A DNA stretch of 64,000 nt from Rahnella inusitata_A (GTDB taxonomy: Bacteria; Pseudomonadota; Gammaproteobacteria; Enterobacterales; Enterobacteriaceae). Both the position numbers and the translations under genes were made by a program. The stretch is from contig NZ_CBCPJJ010000010.1 in the NCBI RefSeq assembly GCF_965118895.1, positions 62,001-126,000 on the forward strand, given 5' to 3'. Of this stretch, positions 1-8,008 are shown piece after piece; position 1 is the stretch's first letter; every line of letters begins with the position of its first letter. Under the pieces are notes generated by a model. The model searched no databases, had not been told where the DNA came from, and worked only from the letters and a program-made list of their open reading frames with translations.

Positions 1-2
1 AA

Positions 3-410
3 TTTTTGGTACTGACTGCCGTAGTTCTGCTCGCCGGTTGTTCATCCCAGGCCTCAAGAATGGCCGATTGTCAGGCTCAGGGGGTGTCTCGCGATGCCTG
101 TTATATCGCTGAACAAAATCGCCAGGCCACTATCACCGCCGCTGCCGAAAAACAGGCGATGGAAAATGCCGCTAAACAGTATGCGTAGGCGACGTCAAAG
201 GTCGTTAAAGTCCGCATCGCCGGTGTCGCGTTGAAAATCTATCCTGCCGATAAGCAGTGCTATGTCGATGGCGTAGCTGCAGCGATGATCGAAGATAACG
301 ATGATGCGACCACCTATCAGCAGGGTTTATACGATGTTATCCATTACAAACGCGCCCACAAAATTGTGTTGCTCAATAAAGGGCAGATTGTCGGGCGGGC
401 CAAAGGATGA
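3..410 (+). pseudogene. lipoprotein gene interrupted by an in-frame amber codon, 5' end outside the window
   Basis: The frame enters from the left edge and reads a hydrophobic stretch ending in the lipobox LAGC, so the intact product would be an outer- or inner-membrane lipoprotein. A TAG at 186-188 follows residue Ala of ...KQYA. The same frame then stays open for 73 more codons to a TGA at 408-410. The second half (ending GQIVGRAKG) has normal composition. Its stop overlaps the ATG of the next gene as ATGA, the arrangement expected if the whole frame was once one gene. A single CAG to TAG change would explain it. I recognise no domain. It is either a recent nonsense mutation, amber readthrough, or a sequencing error. 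Confidence 0.6.
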
Positions 411-652
411 AGAGACACCATTCTGACCAGTTCCGTCACCTTCCCCCTGACCAGCAATACGCTTGCCTGCTGATGCTAAAACGCCTCGAAGAAACTGAGC
501 TGCCTGCCGGTGTAAATTGCCTGGCGTTTTCGGTCGTCATGCAAAACGGTCATATGGCCACCCTAAGCAAATTTGATGCAAAACCGGATGAAGTCTCCGT
601 GGTCGTGAGTTGGGATAAGGACCGTCAACTCACACAACCCCTTCCGCTCTGA
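407..652 (+). CDS. hypothetical protein, 81 aa
   Basis: This is a small soluble protein starting MKRHHSDQFRHL, with a predicted helix (residues 12-30) followed by a beta-rich part and no signal peptide or membrane segment. Its ATG overlaps the stop of the preceding broken lipoprotein frame by 4 bp, so it is probably translated by coupling from that frame. An amber codon upstream could therefore reduce its expression. Family and function were not recognised. Confidence 0.55.
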   Translation: MKRHHSDQFRHLPPDQQYACLLMLKRLEETELPAGVNCLAFSVVMQNGHMATLSKFDAKPDEVSVVVSWDKDRQLTQPLPL

Positions 653-679
653 ACAGAAAATAAAAAACGCAATTAATGC

Positions 680-988
680 ATGACGAAGGATGAACCATCA
701 CTGATGGATGTTTTAGATTTAACACGGCACGCCCGAAGTTCTACCGGCGTACTGTTTTTGCACCAGTTAAAAGATAAAGGTTTCGTGTATCGCATCGACA
801 GAGAAGATCTCGAGGAATTAACGATGCGTCTGATCCGCCTCACTCATCTGCGTTATTTCTCAGCGCTGACCGGGCTGCATACGTCAAAGGTTTTTACCGA
901 CAAGTCTGAAGCCGCCGAAGCCATGTTCAATTTCATCGAGCAGGCCACGGGGGTGAGGTGTAGGGCTGAAATCATGGAGAACGAATAA
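680..988 (+). CDS. hypothetical protein, 102 aa
   Basis: The product is a predominantly helical small cytoplasmic protein with no signal peptide or membrane helix. It follows the 81-aa gene by 27 bp in the same direction and could share its transcript. The ribosome site before the first ATG is weak. An internal ATG at 704 (MDVLDL) lies 14 bp after an AAGGA and is a possible alternative start. No family was recognised. Confidence 0.5.
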   Translation: MTKDEPSLMDVLDLTRHARSSTGVLFLHQLKDKGFVYRIDREDLEELTMRLIRLTHLRYFSALTGLHTSKVFTDKSEAAEAMFNFIEQATGVRCRAEIMENE

Positions 989-1001
989 AACAACAGAGCA
1001 T

Positions 1002-1085
1002 CATCAGGGCAATGACTTTGTAGCTTCACCGGCAGCATTGACGTTCAGAGCAAGACGGTCATACTACACGACAATTGCCCTGATG
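1002..1085. repeat. 12-bp perfect inverted repeat, 60 nt apart
   Basis: CATCAGGGCAAT at 1002-1013 is the exact reverse complement of ATTGCCCTGATG at 1074-1085. The pair frames 60 nt inside the 215-bp gap between two small genes. Apart from this repeat I see nothing in that gap. It could be the footprint of a small palindromic element or a stem-loop in the transcript. Confidence 0.5.
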
Positions 1086-1203
1086 GACGGCGCTCAGATA
1101 CATCCATAGTCTCTGTGATGCTTTATTACGTTCATCTTCAAACACGGTGGAAAGCTTTATGTTTTCACTTAAGAAACCTTTTCCTTATCTCAAGTGATAA
1201 CTG

Positions 1204-1752
1204 ATGAAAACCACAAAGACTTTAACTCAAGGTCAGCTGAAGAAAGTGCGCAGGCGTGGACGTCTGGCGGCGATGACACCTGCTGAACGCAAAGCCAATG
1301 ACAAGCACAGAGCGGAGATCAAAGCGCAGGCAAAAGCGCAAAAGACCTCGCCTGTCGCCAACTCCCACTTCAATGCCCAGCAGAATGTGAATGAAGCAGG
1401 TCGGGAATCAAATCCGGTCGTTATCCCCGCAGACACTTCAGACAATTATCAGGGAAAACCGGCTGTTCATCTTACGGGCGAGGCCGACCGTCGGACTCTG
1501 GCTTATCGCCCCCTCAACGCGGTACAAAAAGTGCAGGGATCCTTCGCTCAGGATGAGGAAAAAATACCCGAACCCTATCACTATAAACCTCGCAAAGTAC
1601 GTGCGGGTACAGAGGGGAATTTTGACCGTTATTGGAACGAAGCGGTAAAGCAGAAACTTAATCCTTACGTGTACGTTGAAGAAATCACTGCAAAGCGTAA
1701 GGCAGAGAAATTGAATGAACATCCCGCTAAACCAGCCACTCACCTTTCTTAA
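1204..1752 (+). CDS. hypothetical basic protein, 182 aa
   Basis: The first 50 residues are rich in Lys and Arg (KKVRRRGRLAAM at 13-24), followed by a low-complexity linker and a C-terminal part with several Tyr and Pro residues. No signal peptide or membrane segment is present. The basic N-terminus suggests nucleic-acid or phosphate binding, but this is only composition-based. There is no convincing Shine-Dalgarno sequence before the ATG at 1204. A 321-bp open frame on the other strand overlaps it almost entirely and looks like a shadow. No family was recognised. Confidence 0.45.
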   Translation: MKTTKTLTQGQLKKVRRRGRLAAMTPAERKANDKHRAEIKAQAKAQKTSPVANSHFNAQQNVNEAGRESNPVVIPADTSDNYQGKPAVHLTGEADRRTLAYRPLNAVQKVQGSFAQDEEKIPEPYHYKPRKVRAGTEGNFDRYWNEAVKQKLNPYVYVEEITAKRKAEKLNEHPAKPATHLS

Positions 1753-1962
1753 ATCCATTGCCCTAATTAATTGAAGAGTCTGTTCAAAAATTTGCGTTTG
1801 TATCTATGCTGACATGCGGGGAGGATGGAATCTCTTGCTCAACAAGTCGCTGACCATCGCGCAGGAGTCAGTTTGGGATTTCTCAACGAATTTTTCACGC
1901 GCATTTTCGGGACGACGTCCGCTGAAAATACGCAACGAACGACACCTCATGAGGAGTTAAAA

Positions 1963-2562
1963 ATGGCAAAAGTACTGGTTCTTTATCATTCCATGTATGG
2001 GCACATTGAAACGATGGCGCAGAGTGTCGCAGAAGGTGCACGCAGCGTCCCCGGGGTTGAAGTGACGGTAAAACGCGTACCGGAAACCATGCCTGAAGAA
2101 GCGTTTAAAGCCGCAGGCGGCAAGACCGGCCAGACCGCGGACATCGCCTCGCCGGGGGAACTTGCCGATTACGACGCTATTATTCTCGGCACGCCAACCC
2201 GCTTTGGTAACATGACCGGCCAGATGCGTAATTTTCTCGATCAGACCGGCGGACTGTGGGCGAAAGGCGCACTGGCGGGTAAAGTCGCCAGCGTGTTCAC
2301 CTCGACCGGCACCGGTGGCGGACAGGAAATGACCATTACCTCCACCTGGACTACCCTCGCCCATCACGGCATGATCATCGCCCCTATCGGTTACACCACC
2401 CCTGAACTGTTTGATATCTCGCAGGTTCGCGGCGGCACGCCTTACGGTGCATCAACGATTGCCGGTGGCGACGGTTCGCGTCAGCCAAGCGCCGAAGAAT
2501 TGCGCATTGCGGTGCATCAGGGTAAACATGTGGCAGCCATCACCAGCAAACTGGTGAGTTAA
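1963..2562 (+). CDS. wrbA: NAD(P)H:quinone oxidoreductase WrbA
   Basis: A flavodoxin-fold, FMN-binding enzyme that reduces quinones by two electrons with NAD(P)H, protecting against semiquinone stress; it is a cytosolic tetramer. At 199 aa it matches the usual WrbA length. The N-terminal phosphate-binding loop is visible as YHSMYGHIETMA (residues 8-19), then GTPTRFGNM and the FTSTGTGGGQE segment characteristic of WrbA. The frame is open upstream to 1825, but ATG 1963 has GAGGAG 6 bp before it and aligns with the family start. It stands alone, followed by a hairpin at 2577-2599. Confidence 0.93.
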   Translation: MAKVLVLYHSMYGHIETMAQSVAEGARSVPGVEVTVKRVPETMPEEAFKAAGGKTGQTADIASPGELADYDAIILGTPTRFGNMTGQMRNFLDQTGGLWAKGALAGKVASVFTSTGTGGGQEMTITSTWTTLAHHGMIIAPIGYTTPELFDISQVRGGTPYGASTIAGGDGSRQPSAEELRIAVHQGKHVAAITSKLVS

Positions 2563-2576
2563 TATTTCAGCACCCA

Positions 2577-2599
2577 TAAGGCGCAGGTTCTGCGCCTTA
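2577..2599 (+). terminator. hairpin after wrbA
   Basis: TAAGGCGCA and TGCGCCTTA form a 9-bp perfect stem with a 5-nt loop, 15 bp after the wrbA stop. There is no proper T run after it, so termination may be weak or factor-dependent. Confidence 0.5.
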
Positions 2600-2708
2600 A
2601 AATCCCGTTACCCGTAAATCAATCGCTGATGGAGATGACGAATCGGCTTTACATTATCGATGTGGGTCAGCGGGATCACAACACGTTCATTTAGCCTTTC
2701 CTTAATCT

Positions 2709-2736
2709 AAAAAAAACGGCCCATGCGGACCGTTTT
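2709..2736 (-). terminator. intrinsic terminator of the EF-G paralogue
   Basis: On the minus strand a stem (AAAACGG/CCGTTTT with an inner CC/GG continuation) is followed by a run of Ts (As at 2709-2716 on plus), 34 bp beyond the stop of the elongation factor gene. Confidence 0.75.
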
Positions 2737-2769
2737 GTCACTGACGGAAGATGACTTCCGTTTGAATCA

Positions 2770-4872
2770 TTAACCACGCGATGCAATGATGTTTTCCGCG
2801 ACGTTGCGAGGTGCCTCGGCGTAGTGGTTAAACTCCATGCTGTAGGTTGCACGCCCCTGCGACATGGAGCGCAAAACGGTGGAATAACCGAACATCTCAG
2901 AGAGTGGCACTTCGGCTTTGATGATTTTACCGCCGCCGCCCGCAATCTCGTCCATGCCCTGAACCGTGCCGCGACGGGAAGATAAATCGCCCATCACGCC
3001 ACCGGCGTACTCTTCCGGAGTTTCCACCTCCACTTTCATCATCGGCTCGAGGATAACCGGATCCGCCTGCCTGGCCGCTTCTTTGAATCCAAAGATGGCC
3101 GCCATTTTGAATGCCATCTCCGAAGAATCGACCTCATGGTATGAGCCGAACGTCAGCGTGACTTTCACATCCACCACCGGATACCCGGCCAGAATGCCGT
3201 TGTTCAGCGCTTCCGTGACGCCTTTCTCGACGGCCGGAATAAACTCACGCGGCACCACGCCGCCCTTGGTGGCATCGGCAAACTGGAAACCCGTCCCTGC
3301 CGGTAACGGTTCAAGCGTAAAGACCACGTGGCCGTATTGCCCTTTACCGCCGGACTGACGCACAAACTTACCGTCCACATCTTTGACCGTTTTACGCACC
3401 GTCTCGCGATACGTCACCTGCGGTTTACCGATGTTGGCTTCAACGCCAAACTCACGTTTCATGCGGTCAACAATAATTTCCAGATGCAACTCACCCATCC
3501 CGGAAATGATCGTCTGACCGGACTCTTCGTCAGTCCGGATTCGGAACGACGGATCCTCTGACGCCAGCCGCGAGAGCGCAATGCCCATCCGTTCCTGATC
3601 GGCTTTGGTCTTCGGTTCGATGGCCTGCGAAATCACCGGTTCTGGAAATTCCATGCGCATCAAAGTAATGATGTCGGTCGGATCGCATAACGTTTCACCG
3701 GTGGTGACATCCTTCAGCCCGACACACGCCGCAATATCACCGGCGCGGATCTCGTCGATCTCAATCCTGTCGTTGGCATGCATCTGCACAATACGGCCGA
3801 TGCGTTCTTTTTTGCCGCGAACCGGGTTATAAACACTGTCGCCTTTTTTCAGCACGCCGGAATACACGCGTACGAACGTCAGCTGACCGACGTACGGATC
3901 CGTCATCAGTTTGAACGCCAGCGCCGAGAACTTCTCGCTGTCGTCAGAATGGCGGAAAATTTCGTTACCGTCTTCGTCAGTGCCCGCAATCGGTGGAATA
4001 TCCAGCGGCGAAGGCATCAGTTCGACCACGGCGTCGAGCATGCGCTGTACGCCTTTGTTCTTGAAGGCACTGCCGCACAGCATCGGCTGGATTTCACCGG
4101 CGAGGGTGCGAATACGCAGACCCTCGGTGATCTCGTCCTCGGTCAGCGCGCCCTCTTCAAGATATTTATCCATCAGCGCATCTGTGGCTTCGGCAGCGGC
4201 TGAGACCATTTTCTCGCGCCACTCTTCTGCCAGCGTCTGCAACTCAACGGGGATCGGCGCGTAGCTGAACGTCATACCCTGGGTTTCGTCATCCCACAAA
4301 ATGGCGCGCATTTTGCGCAGGTCGACCACGCCGGTGAAGTGCTCTTCGCTGCCGATCGGGATAACAATCGGAACAGGATTGGCTTTCAGGCGATCGATCA
4401 TCATCTGGCGTACACGAAAGAAATCTGCGCCCTGACGATCCATTTTGTTGACGAAGGCCAGACGCGGCACTTTGTATTTATTCGCCTGACGCCAGACGGT
4501 TTCAGACTGGGGCTGCACGCCGCCGACCGCGTCATACACCATCACCGCGCCGTCGAGTACCCGCATGGAACGCTCCACTTCAATGGTGAAATCCACATGC
4601 CCCGGCGTATCAATAATGTTGATACGATGTTCATCAAACGAATGATCCATTCCGCGCCAGAAACAGGTCACAGCCGCCGACGTTATGGTGATGCCGCGTT
4701 CCTGCTCCTGAGCCATCCAGTCCGTGGTCGCACCGCCGTCATGCACTTCGCCCAGCTTATGGTTCATGCCGGTATAAAAAAGAATACGCTCGGTGGTGGT
4801 GGTTTTACCTGCGTCGATGTGTGCTGAGATACCGATATTCCGGTAGCGCTCGATTGGCGTTTTGCGAGCCAT
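2770..4872 (-). CDS. elongation factor G paralogue (translational GTPase)
   Basis: This 700-aa protein has the full EF-G architecture. The GTPase domain shows AHIDAGKTTTTE (17-28), RGITITS, DTPGHVD, NKMDR and the GSAFKNKG segment. Domain II, domain III (MGELHLEIIVDRM), domain IV (GKGQYGHV, SYHEVDSSE) and domain V follow. All nucleotide-binding and domain-IV tip motifs are present, so it should be a competent ribosomal translocase or recycling factor. Unlike housekeeping fusA it is not in a str operon; neighbours are wrbA and an ArsR regulator. Several segments differ from E. coli FusA as I recall it (for example GGATTDWMAQE and the C-terminus NIIASRG), so it is probably a second EF-G. AAGGA lies 6 bp before the ATG. 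Confidence 0.85.
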   Translation of the reverse strand: MARKTPIERYRNIGISAHIDAGKTTTTERILFYTGMNHKLGEVHDGGATTDWMAQEQERGITITSAAVTCFWRGMDHSFDEHRINIIDTPGHVDFTIEVERSMRVLDGAVMVYDAVGGVQPQSETVWRQANKYKVPRLAFVNKMDRQGADFFRVRQMMIDRLKANPVPIVIPIGSEEHFTGVVDLRKMRAILWDDETQGMTFSYAPIPVELQTLAEEWREKMVSAAAEATDALMDKYLEEGALTEDEITEGLRIRTLAGEIQPMLCGSAFKNKGVQRMLDAVVELMPSPLDIPPIAGTDEDGNEIFRHSDDSEKFSALAFKLMTDPYVGQLTFVRVYSGVLKKGDSVYNPVRGKKERIGRIVQMHANDRIEIDEIRAGDIAACVGLKDVTTGETLCDPTDIITLMRMEFPEPVISQAIEPKTKADQERMGIALSRLASEDPSFRIRTDEESGQTIISGMGELHLEIIVDRMKREFGVEANIGKPQVTYRETVRKTVKDVDGKFVRQSGGKGQYGHVVFTLEPLPAGTGFQFADATKGGVVPREFIPAVEKGVTEALNNGILAGYPVVDVKVTLTFGSYHEVDSSEMAFKMAAIFGFKEAARQADPVILEPMMKVEVETPEEYAGGVMGDLSSRRGTVQGMDEIAGGGGKIIKAEVPLSEMFGYSTVLRSMSQGRATYSMEFNHYAEAPRNVAENIIASRG

Positions 4873-4987
4873 ATAACGTCCTTACTGGTTGATGGCTAAG
4901 TTGGCGGGAAGTGGTTTCACGGCCCGTCACAAAGTTCTGGGTTGTCGATCATAAGTAATAAAATTCTTAACACGGAGAGTATACTAC

Positions 4988-5013
4988 AATTGTACGAGTA
5001 TATTCGTACAATT
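4988..5013. promoter_or_regulatory. 10-bp inverted repeat, candidate operator between EF-G paralogue and ArsR gene
   Basis: AATTGTACGA (4988-4997) and TCGTACAATT (5004-5013) form a perfect palindrome with 6-bp spacer GTATAT. It sits in the 250-bp divergent region between the EF-G paralogue and the ArsR-type regulator gene. Symmetric AT-rich sites of this size are typical for winged-helix dimers, so binding by the adjacent regulator is plausible but inferred. Confidence 0.5.
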
Positions 5014-5122
5014 AGTTTTTTCTATCGATGAAATTGGCCTGGAGCCTTCGCGTTGTACAGCGGCGAAGGGATAGGCTATATTGCGCGGCCGCCGATAAAT
5101 GCACCTTAATGAGGATAAGCCA

Positions 5123-5476
5123 ATGATAGCCAACCACCCTGAGCGCGAGCAGATCCGGCTCGAAAATGTGCTGACGGCGCTGGGAAATCCGCTGCGCCTG
5201 GCAGTTGTTCGCACGCTGGCCAAAGGCGGTGAACACCCCTGCGGCACCCTGTTGCAGGGTTTATCGAAATCGACGCTCACTCACCACTGGCGCGTGCTGC
5301 GTGAGAGCGGCGTGATCTGGCAACGTCCGGACGGACGCGCGAACTTACTCTCTTTGCGCCGCGAAGACCTCGACGCCCGCTTTCCCGGCCTGCTCGATTC
5401 CCTGCTAAACGCCATCGAATCCGACGGCATCACGCTGGAATCCACCCAGAAGCATATCTCCGGGCAGCACCTTTAA
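5123..5476 (+). CDS. ArsR-type winged-helix transcriptional regulator
   Basis: A 117-aa DNA-binding repressor of the ArsR/SmtB fold. The pattern ALGNPLRLAVVRTLAKGGEH (helices 1-2), a recognition region SKSTLTHHWRVLRESGVI, and a basic wing RPDGRANLLSLR are clear. There is no ArsR metal box (CxCxxC) in the recognition helix; Cys residues are sparse, so it probably senses something other than arsenic. The ATG at 5123 has GAGGA 7 bp upstream and is preferred over the in-frame ATG at 5099. It is divergent from the EF-G paralogue across a palindromic site and convergent with the LysR gene. Confidence 0.8.
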   Translation: MIANHPEREQIRLENVLTALGNPLRLAVVRTLAKGGEHPCGTLLQGLSKSTLTHHWRVLRESGVIWQRPDGRANLLSLRREDLDARFPGLLDSLLNAIESDGITLESTQKHISGQHL

Positions 5477-6384
5477 GTGCCGCTAAGCTGTGATTTCAAC
5501 AGCTGACAGAACGTATTAATTATAGACGATGCGTGACTGTCCTCCCTGCGGGCGAGATACAGCGGCGCGCTGAGCTGTGTGCTCGCTGCCAGCGGCAGAA
5601 AAACTACGCCGTCGCCGCCCAGCCGGGTCATAAATTCCGGCACAATCGAAATCCCCAGCCCTGCCCCCACCAGACTGAGGCACGACGTCAGCCGTGGCGC
5701 TTCCTGCACAATGTGCGGGCTGAATCCGGCGCGGACATACGCGGCAAGGATCGCATCATACAGCCCTTGCCCCGCCCGCCGCCGGTATAAAACGAAAGGC
5801 TCGTTGCTAAGATCCTCCAGCTTAAGCGGCTGCTCAGCAGGTTGTGCCGCCAGCCGGTGTCCGGCAGGCACCGCCACCCACATCGGCTCTTCCAGCACTT
5901 TTTCCATCACCAGCTCCGGCATGTCTTTCACCCGCATACGCACGAAGGCGACATCCAGCTGCCCGGCGACCACCGCCGACAGCAGTTCCCCGCTGCCGTT
6001 CTCTTCCAGCTGCGTGCTGACCGAAGGATAAATCTCGCGATAGCGCCGCAAGAGCGCGGGGACAAAGGTATGCAGCGCGGCGGAGCTGGTGAAACCGATG
6101 CGGATCCGCCCCTGCTCGCCGAGCACAGCTCGCTGCATGGCCGCACTCAGTTGCTCGGCGCGTGCCAGCACTGCGCGGGCTTCGTGCAGCAACACTTCTC
6201 CGGCTTCGGTCGGGATCACCCCGCGTGGCAGGCGCTGCAACAGCGGCACGCCGAAATCCTGCTCAAGCGCCTGCAACAGGCGGGTCAGCGGCGGTTGCTG
6301 GATAAACAACAGTTCGGCGGCGCGGGTGATACTTCCGGCTTCCACCACGGTGACAAAGGCGTTCAGACGTTTCAGTTCAATCAT
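5473..6384 (-). CDS. LysR-family transcriptional regulator
   Basis: 303 aa. The N-terminal helix-turn-helix is typical (MIELKRLNAFVTVVEAG, then SITRAAELLFIQQPPLTRLLQALEQDFGVPLLQR), followed by a two-lobed co-inducer domain beginning near residue 90 (RIRIGFTSS). I chose ATG 6384 because GGAG stands about 9 bp upstream and the HTH then begins at the family-normal position; in-frame ATGs lie further upstream. It is divergent from the ChrA-like pair, so it most likely regulates it. Its stop overlaps the 3' end of the ArsR gene by 4 bp on the opposite strand. Confidence 0.85.
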   Translation of the reverse strand: MIELKRLNAFVTVVEAGSITRAAELLFIQQPPLTRLLQALEQDFGVPLLQRLPRGVIPTEAGEVLLHEARAVLARAEQLSAAMQRAVLGEQGRIRIGFTSSAALHTFVPALLRRYREIYPSVSTQLEENGSGELLSAVVAGQLDVAFVRMRVKDMPELVMEKVLEEPMWVAVPAGHRLAAQPAEQPLKLEDLSNEPFVLYRRRAGQGLYDAILAAYVRAGFSPHIVQEAPRLTSCLSLVGAGLGISIVPEFMTRLGGDGVVFLPLAASTQLSAPLYLARREDSHASSIINTFCQLLKSQLSGT

Positions 6385-6512
6385 TGCCATACTCTCCGGG
6401 TATCTTTCACCACTATTATAGGCATTAGACATCATGGCATGTCCGCGCGCATCATCCTTATGAAATTTATGCCTTTGGCGTGTTTGGATACTATTGTTGG
6501 GAGAGTGGGAAA

Positions 6513-7097
6513 ATGGCCGATTTATCGCAGGAAAAAATAATGCTCGATGCCGGTAATGACACTGCGCCGCAGCCTGACTGCGGACAACTGTTTATGGGAT
6601 TTTTTGTGCTCGGGCTGACCGGGTTTGGCGGCGTGCTGCCGATGGCGCGCCACATGCTGGTGGATAAACGCCGCTGGCTGACGGCGGATCAGTTCACTGA
6701 ATTACTCGGGCTGTGCCAGTTTTTGCCGGGCGGCAACATCATCAATTTGTCAGTCGCCTTAGGAATGGAGTTTCGCGGGCTGCGCGGCGCGCTTTCCGCC
6801 ATTCTCGGGCTGATCCTCGCCCCGACGATTTGCGTGGTGTTACTCGGCCTGGTGTATGCGCGCTATCAGAATGAGCCGATGGTGGAGCATTTGTTCGCCG
6901 GTATGGCGGCAGCGGCGGCCGGTTTACTGCTTTCGACCGGCATCAAAATGCTCAGCCCACTGCGTGGGAAATGGCTCCAACTGGCGCTGGTTGCCGCGGG
7001 CATCGTCGCCATCGCCCTGTTTCGTATTCCGATGTTGCCGGTCATGCTGGTGCTGGCGCCGGTCAGTATTTTCATCTGCGCAAAAGGGAAATTCTGA
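6513..7097 (+). CDS. chromate transporter family protein, first half-size subunit
   Basis: 194 aa with the CHR-domain signature GLTGFGGVLPMARHMLVDKRRWLT near residues 25-45 and FLPGGNIINLSVALG, plus about five membrane segments. It corresponds to the N-terminal half of ChrA. Such short CHR proteins work in pairs in the inner membrane to export chromate or related anions (family knowledge). The ATG at 6513 is preceded by GGGAG. Its stop overlaps the next start as TGATG, so the two halves are translationally coupled. The substrate is unproven. Confidence 0.82.
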   Translation: MADLSQEKIMLDAGNDTAPQPDCGQLFMGFFVLGLTGFGGVLPMARHMLVDKRRWLTADQFTELLGLCQFLPGGNIINLSVALGMEFRGLRGALSAILGLILAPTICVVLLGLVYARYQNEPMVEHLFAGMAAAAAGLLLSTGIKMLSPLRGKWLQLALVAAGIVAIALFRIPMLPVMLVLAPVSIFICAKGKF

Positions 7098-7615
7098 TGA
7101 CAGTTCTCTTCTCTCTTGCCCTGTTATTTACCGAGCTTTCCCTGCTGGCCTTCGGCGGCGGCAACACGATTTTGCCCGAGATGCAGCGTGCCGTAGTGGA
7201 CGTGCATCACTGGATGAGCGCGCAGGAGTTCAGCGCCCTGTTTGCGCTGGCACAGGCGGCACCCGGCCCGAATATGATGATCGTACCGCTGATTGGCTGG
7301 CAGGTGGCCGGATGGTCAGGGTTGCTGGTGTCATCGCTGGCCAAGTTCGGTCCGTCTTCCATTGTGACGCTGATCGTCATGGGTGGCTGGAAACGCTACA
7401 AAGACCGCCCGTGGCGGCAGGTTATCCAGCGCGGGCTGGTGCCGGTCACCGTCGGACTGGTGGTATCGAGCGGGTTGCTGATCGCCGAAGCGTCGGCCAC
7501 CACCGCGCTCATGGGCGGCATCATCATTGTGTGTACCCTGCTGGCGATGAACAAACGGATCCATCCGCTGTGGGTGCTGGCAGTGGGCGCGTTGCTGGGG
7601 CTGCTGTTGGGGTAG
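7097..7615 (+). CDS. chromate transporter family protein, second half-size subunit
   Basis: 172 aa, the partner CHR half. It carries AFGGGNTILPEMQRAVVD near residue 20 (the second copy of the family motif) and AQAAPGPNMMIVPLIGW, with about five membrane helices. It begins at the ATG inside TGATG (7095-7099), so it is expressed with the preceding gene. Together they form the antiparallel two-subunit transporter that in other bacteria is a single ChrA chain. The divergent LysR gene is the probable regulator. Confidence 0.82.
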   Translation: MTVLFSLALLFTELSLLAFGGGNTILPEMQRAVVDVHHWMSAQEFSALFALAQAAPGPNMMIVPLIGWQVAGWSGLLVSSLAKFGPSSIVTLIVMGGWKRYKDRPWRQVIQRGLVPVTVGLVVSSGLLIAEASATTALMGGIIIVCTLLAMNKRIHPLWVLAVGALLGLLLG

Positions 7616-7623
7616 ATGTTGGG

Positions 7624-7653
7624 GAAAAAGAAAAGGCTGCCGTTTGGCAGCCT
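7624..7653 (-). terminator. intrinsic terminator of the Bor-like gene
   Basis: AGGCTGCC (7634-7641), loop GTTT, GGCAGCCT (7646-7653). On the minus strand it is followed by a T-rich run (A-rich 7625-7634 on plus), so it ends the lipoprotein transcript. It may also stop the chr operon from the other side. Confidence 0.75.
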
Positions 7654-7674
7654 GAATCATTCGAACAGGATAAC

Positions 7675-7962
7675 TTAAGAACAGAACACGCGTGCTTCAC
7701 GTGGGGTATAGATACCGAACGTTACCAGACCCAGAAGACCGTTAACAAAAGTCTGTTGAGTTTCAACGCGAACGACTTTATCTGCACCACCGCAGACTTT
7801 CGCAGCATCGATGGATTTCTTCTGACCAATACCGCTGACGAAGAAGTGATGCGTGGTCACTTGCTTAGGCGCAGTGGCAATACCCTGACCCATGTTGAAA
7901 GTTTGCTGCGCACAGCCGGATAACAGTACGGCAACGGCCGCAGCAAAAATAACTTTTTTCAT
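7675..7962 (-). CDS. Bor/Iss-family lipoprotein
   Basis: 95 aa. The signal peptide ends in the lipobox LSGC (Cys17), and the mature part closely follows phage lambda Bor/Iss: CAQQTF, HHFFVSGIGQKK, DAAKVCGGADKVV, ETQQTFVNGLLGLVTFGIYTPREARV. Bor is an outer-membrane lipoprotein linked to serum resistance in lambda lysogens and ColV plasmids (established knowledge). No phage genes are nearby, so this is a chromosomal, domesticated member of the family. It has its own terminator and is divergent from the GH3 gene. Confidence 0.88.
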   Translation of the reverse strand: MKKVIFAAAVAVLLSGCAQQTFNMGQGIATAPKQVTTHHFFVSGIGQKKSIDAAKVCGGADKVVRVETQQTFVNGLLGLVTFGIYTPREARVFCS

Positions 7963-8008
7963 GACAATCCCTTATAGAAGACCCAAATGGCCATTAAGAA
8001 CCCGTTTC

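Noticed and set aside
1438..1758. 106-aa minus-strand frame opposite the 182-aa gene
   Set aside because: No ribosome site, and it mirrors the plus-strand gene; judged a shadow, though the plus-strand gene itself is only moderately supported.
1825..1962. N-terminal extension of WrbA by 46 residues
   Set aside because: The extension has no flavodoxin similarity, and ATG 1963 has a strong GAGGAG and matches the family start.
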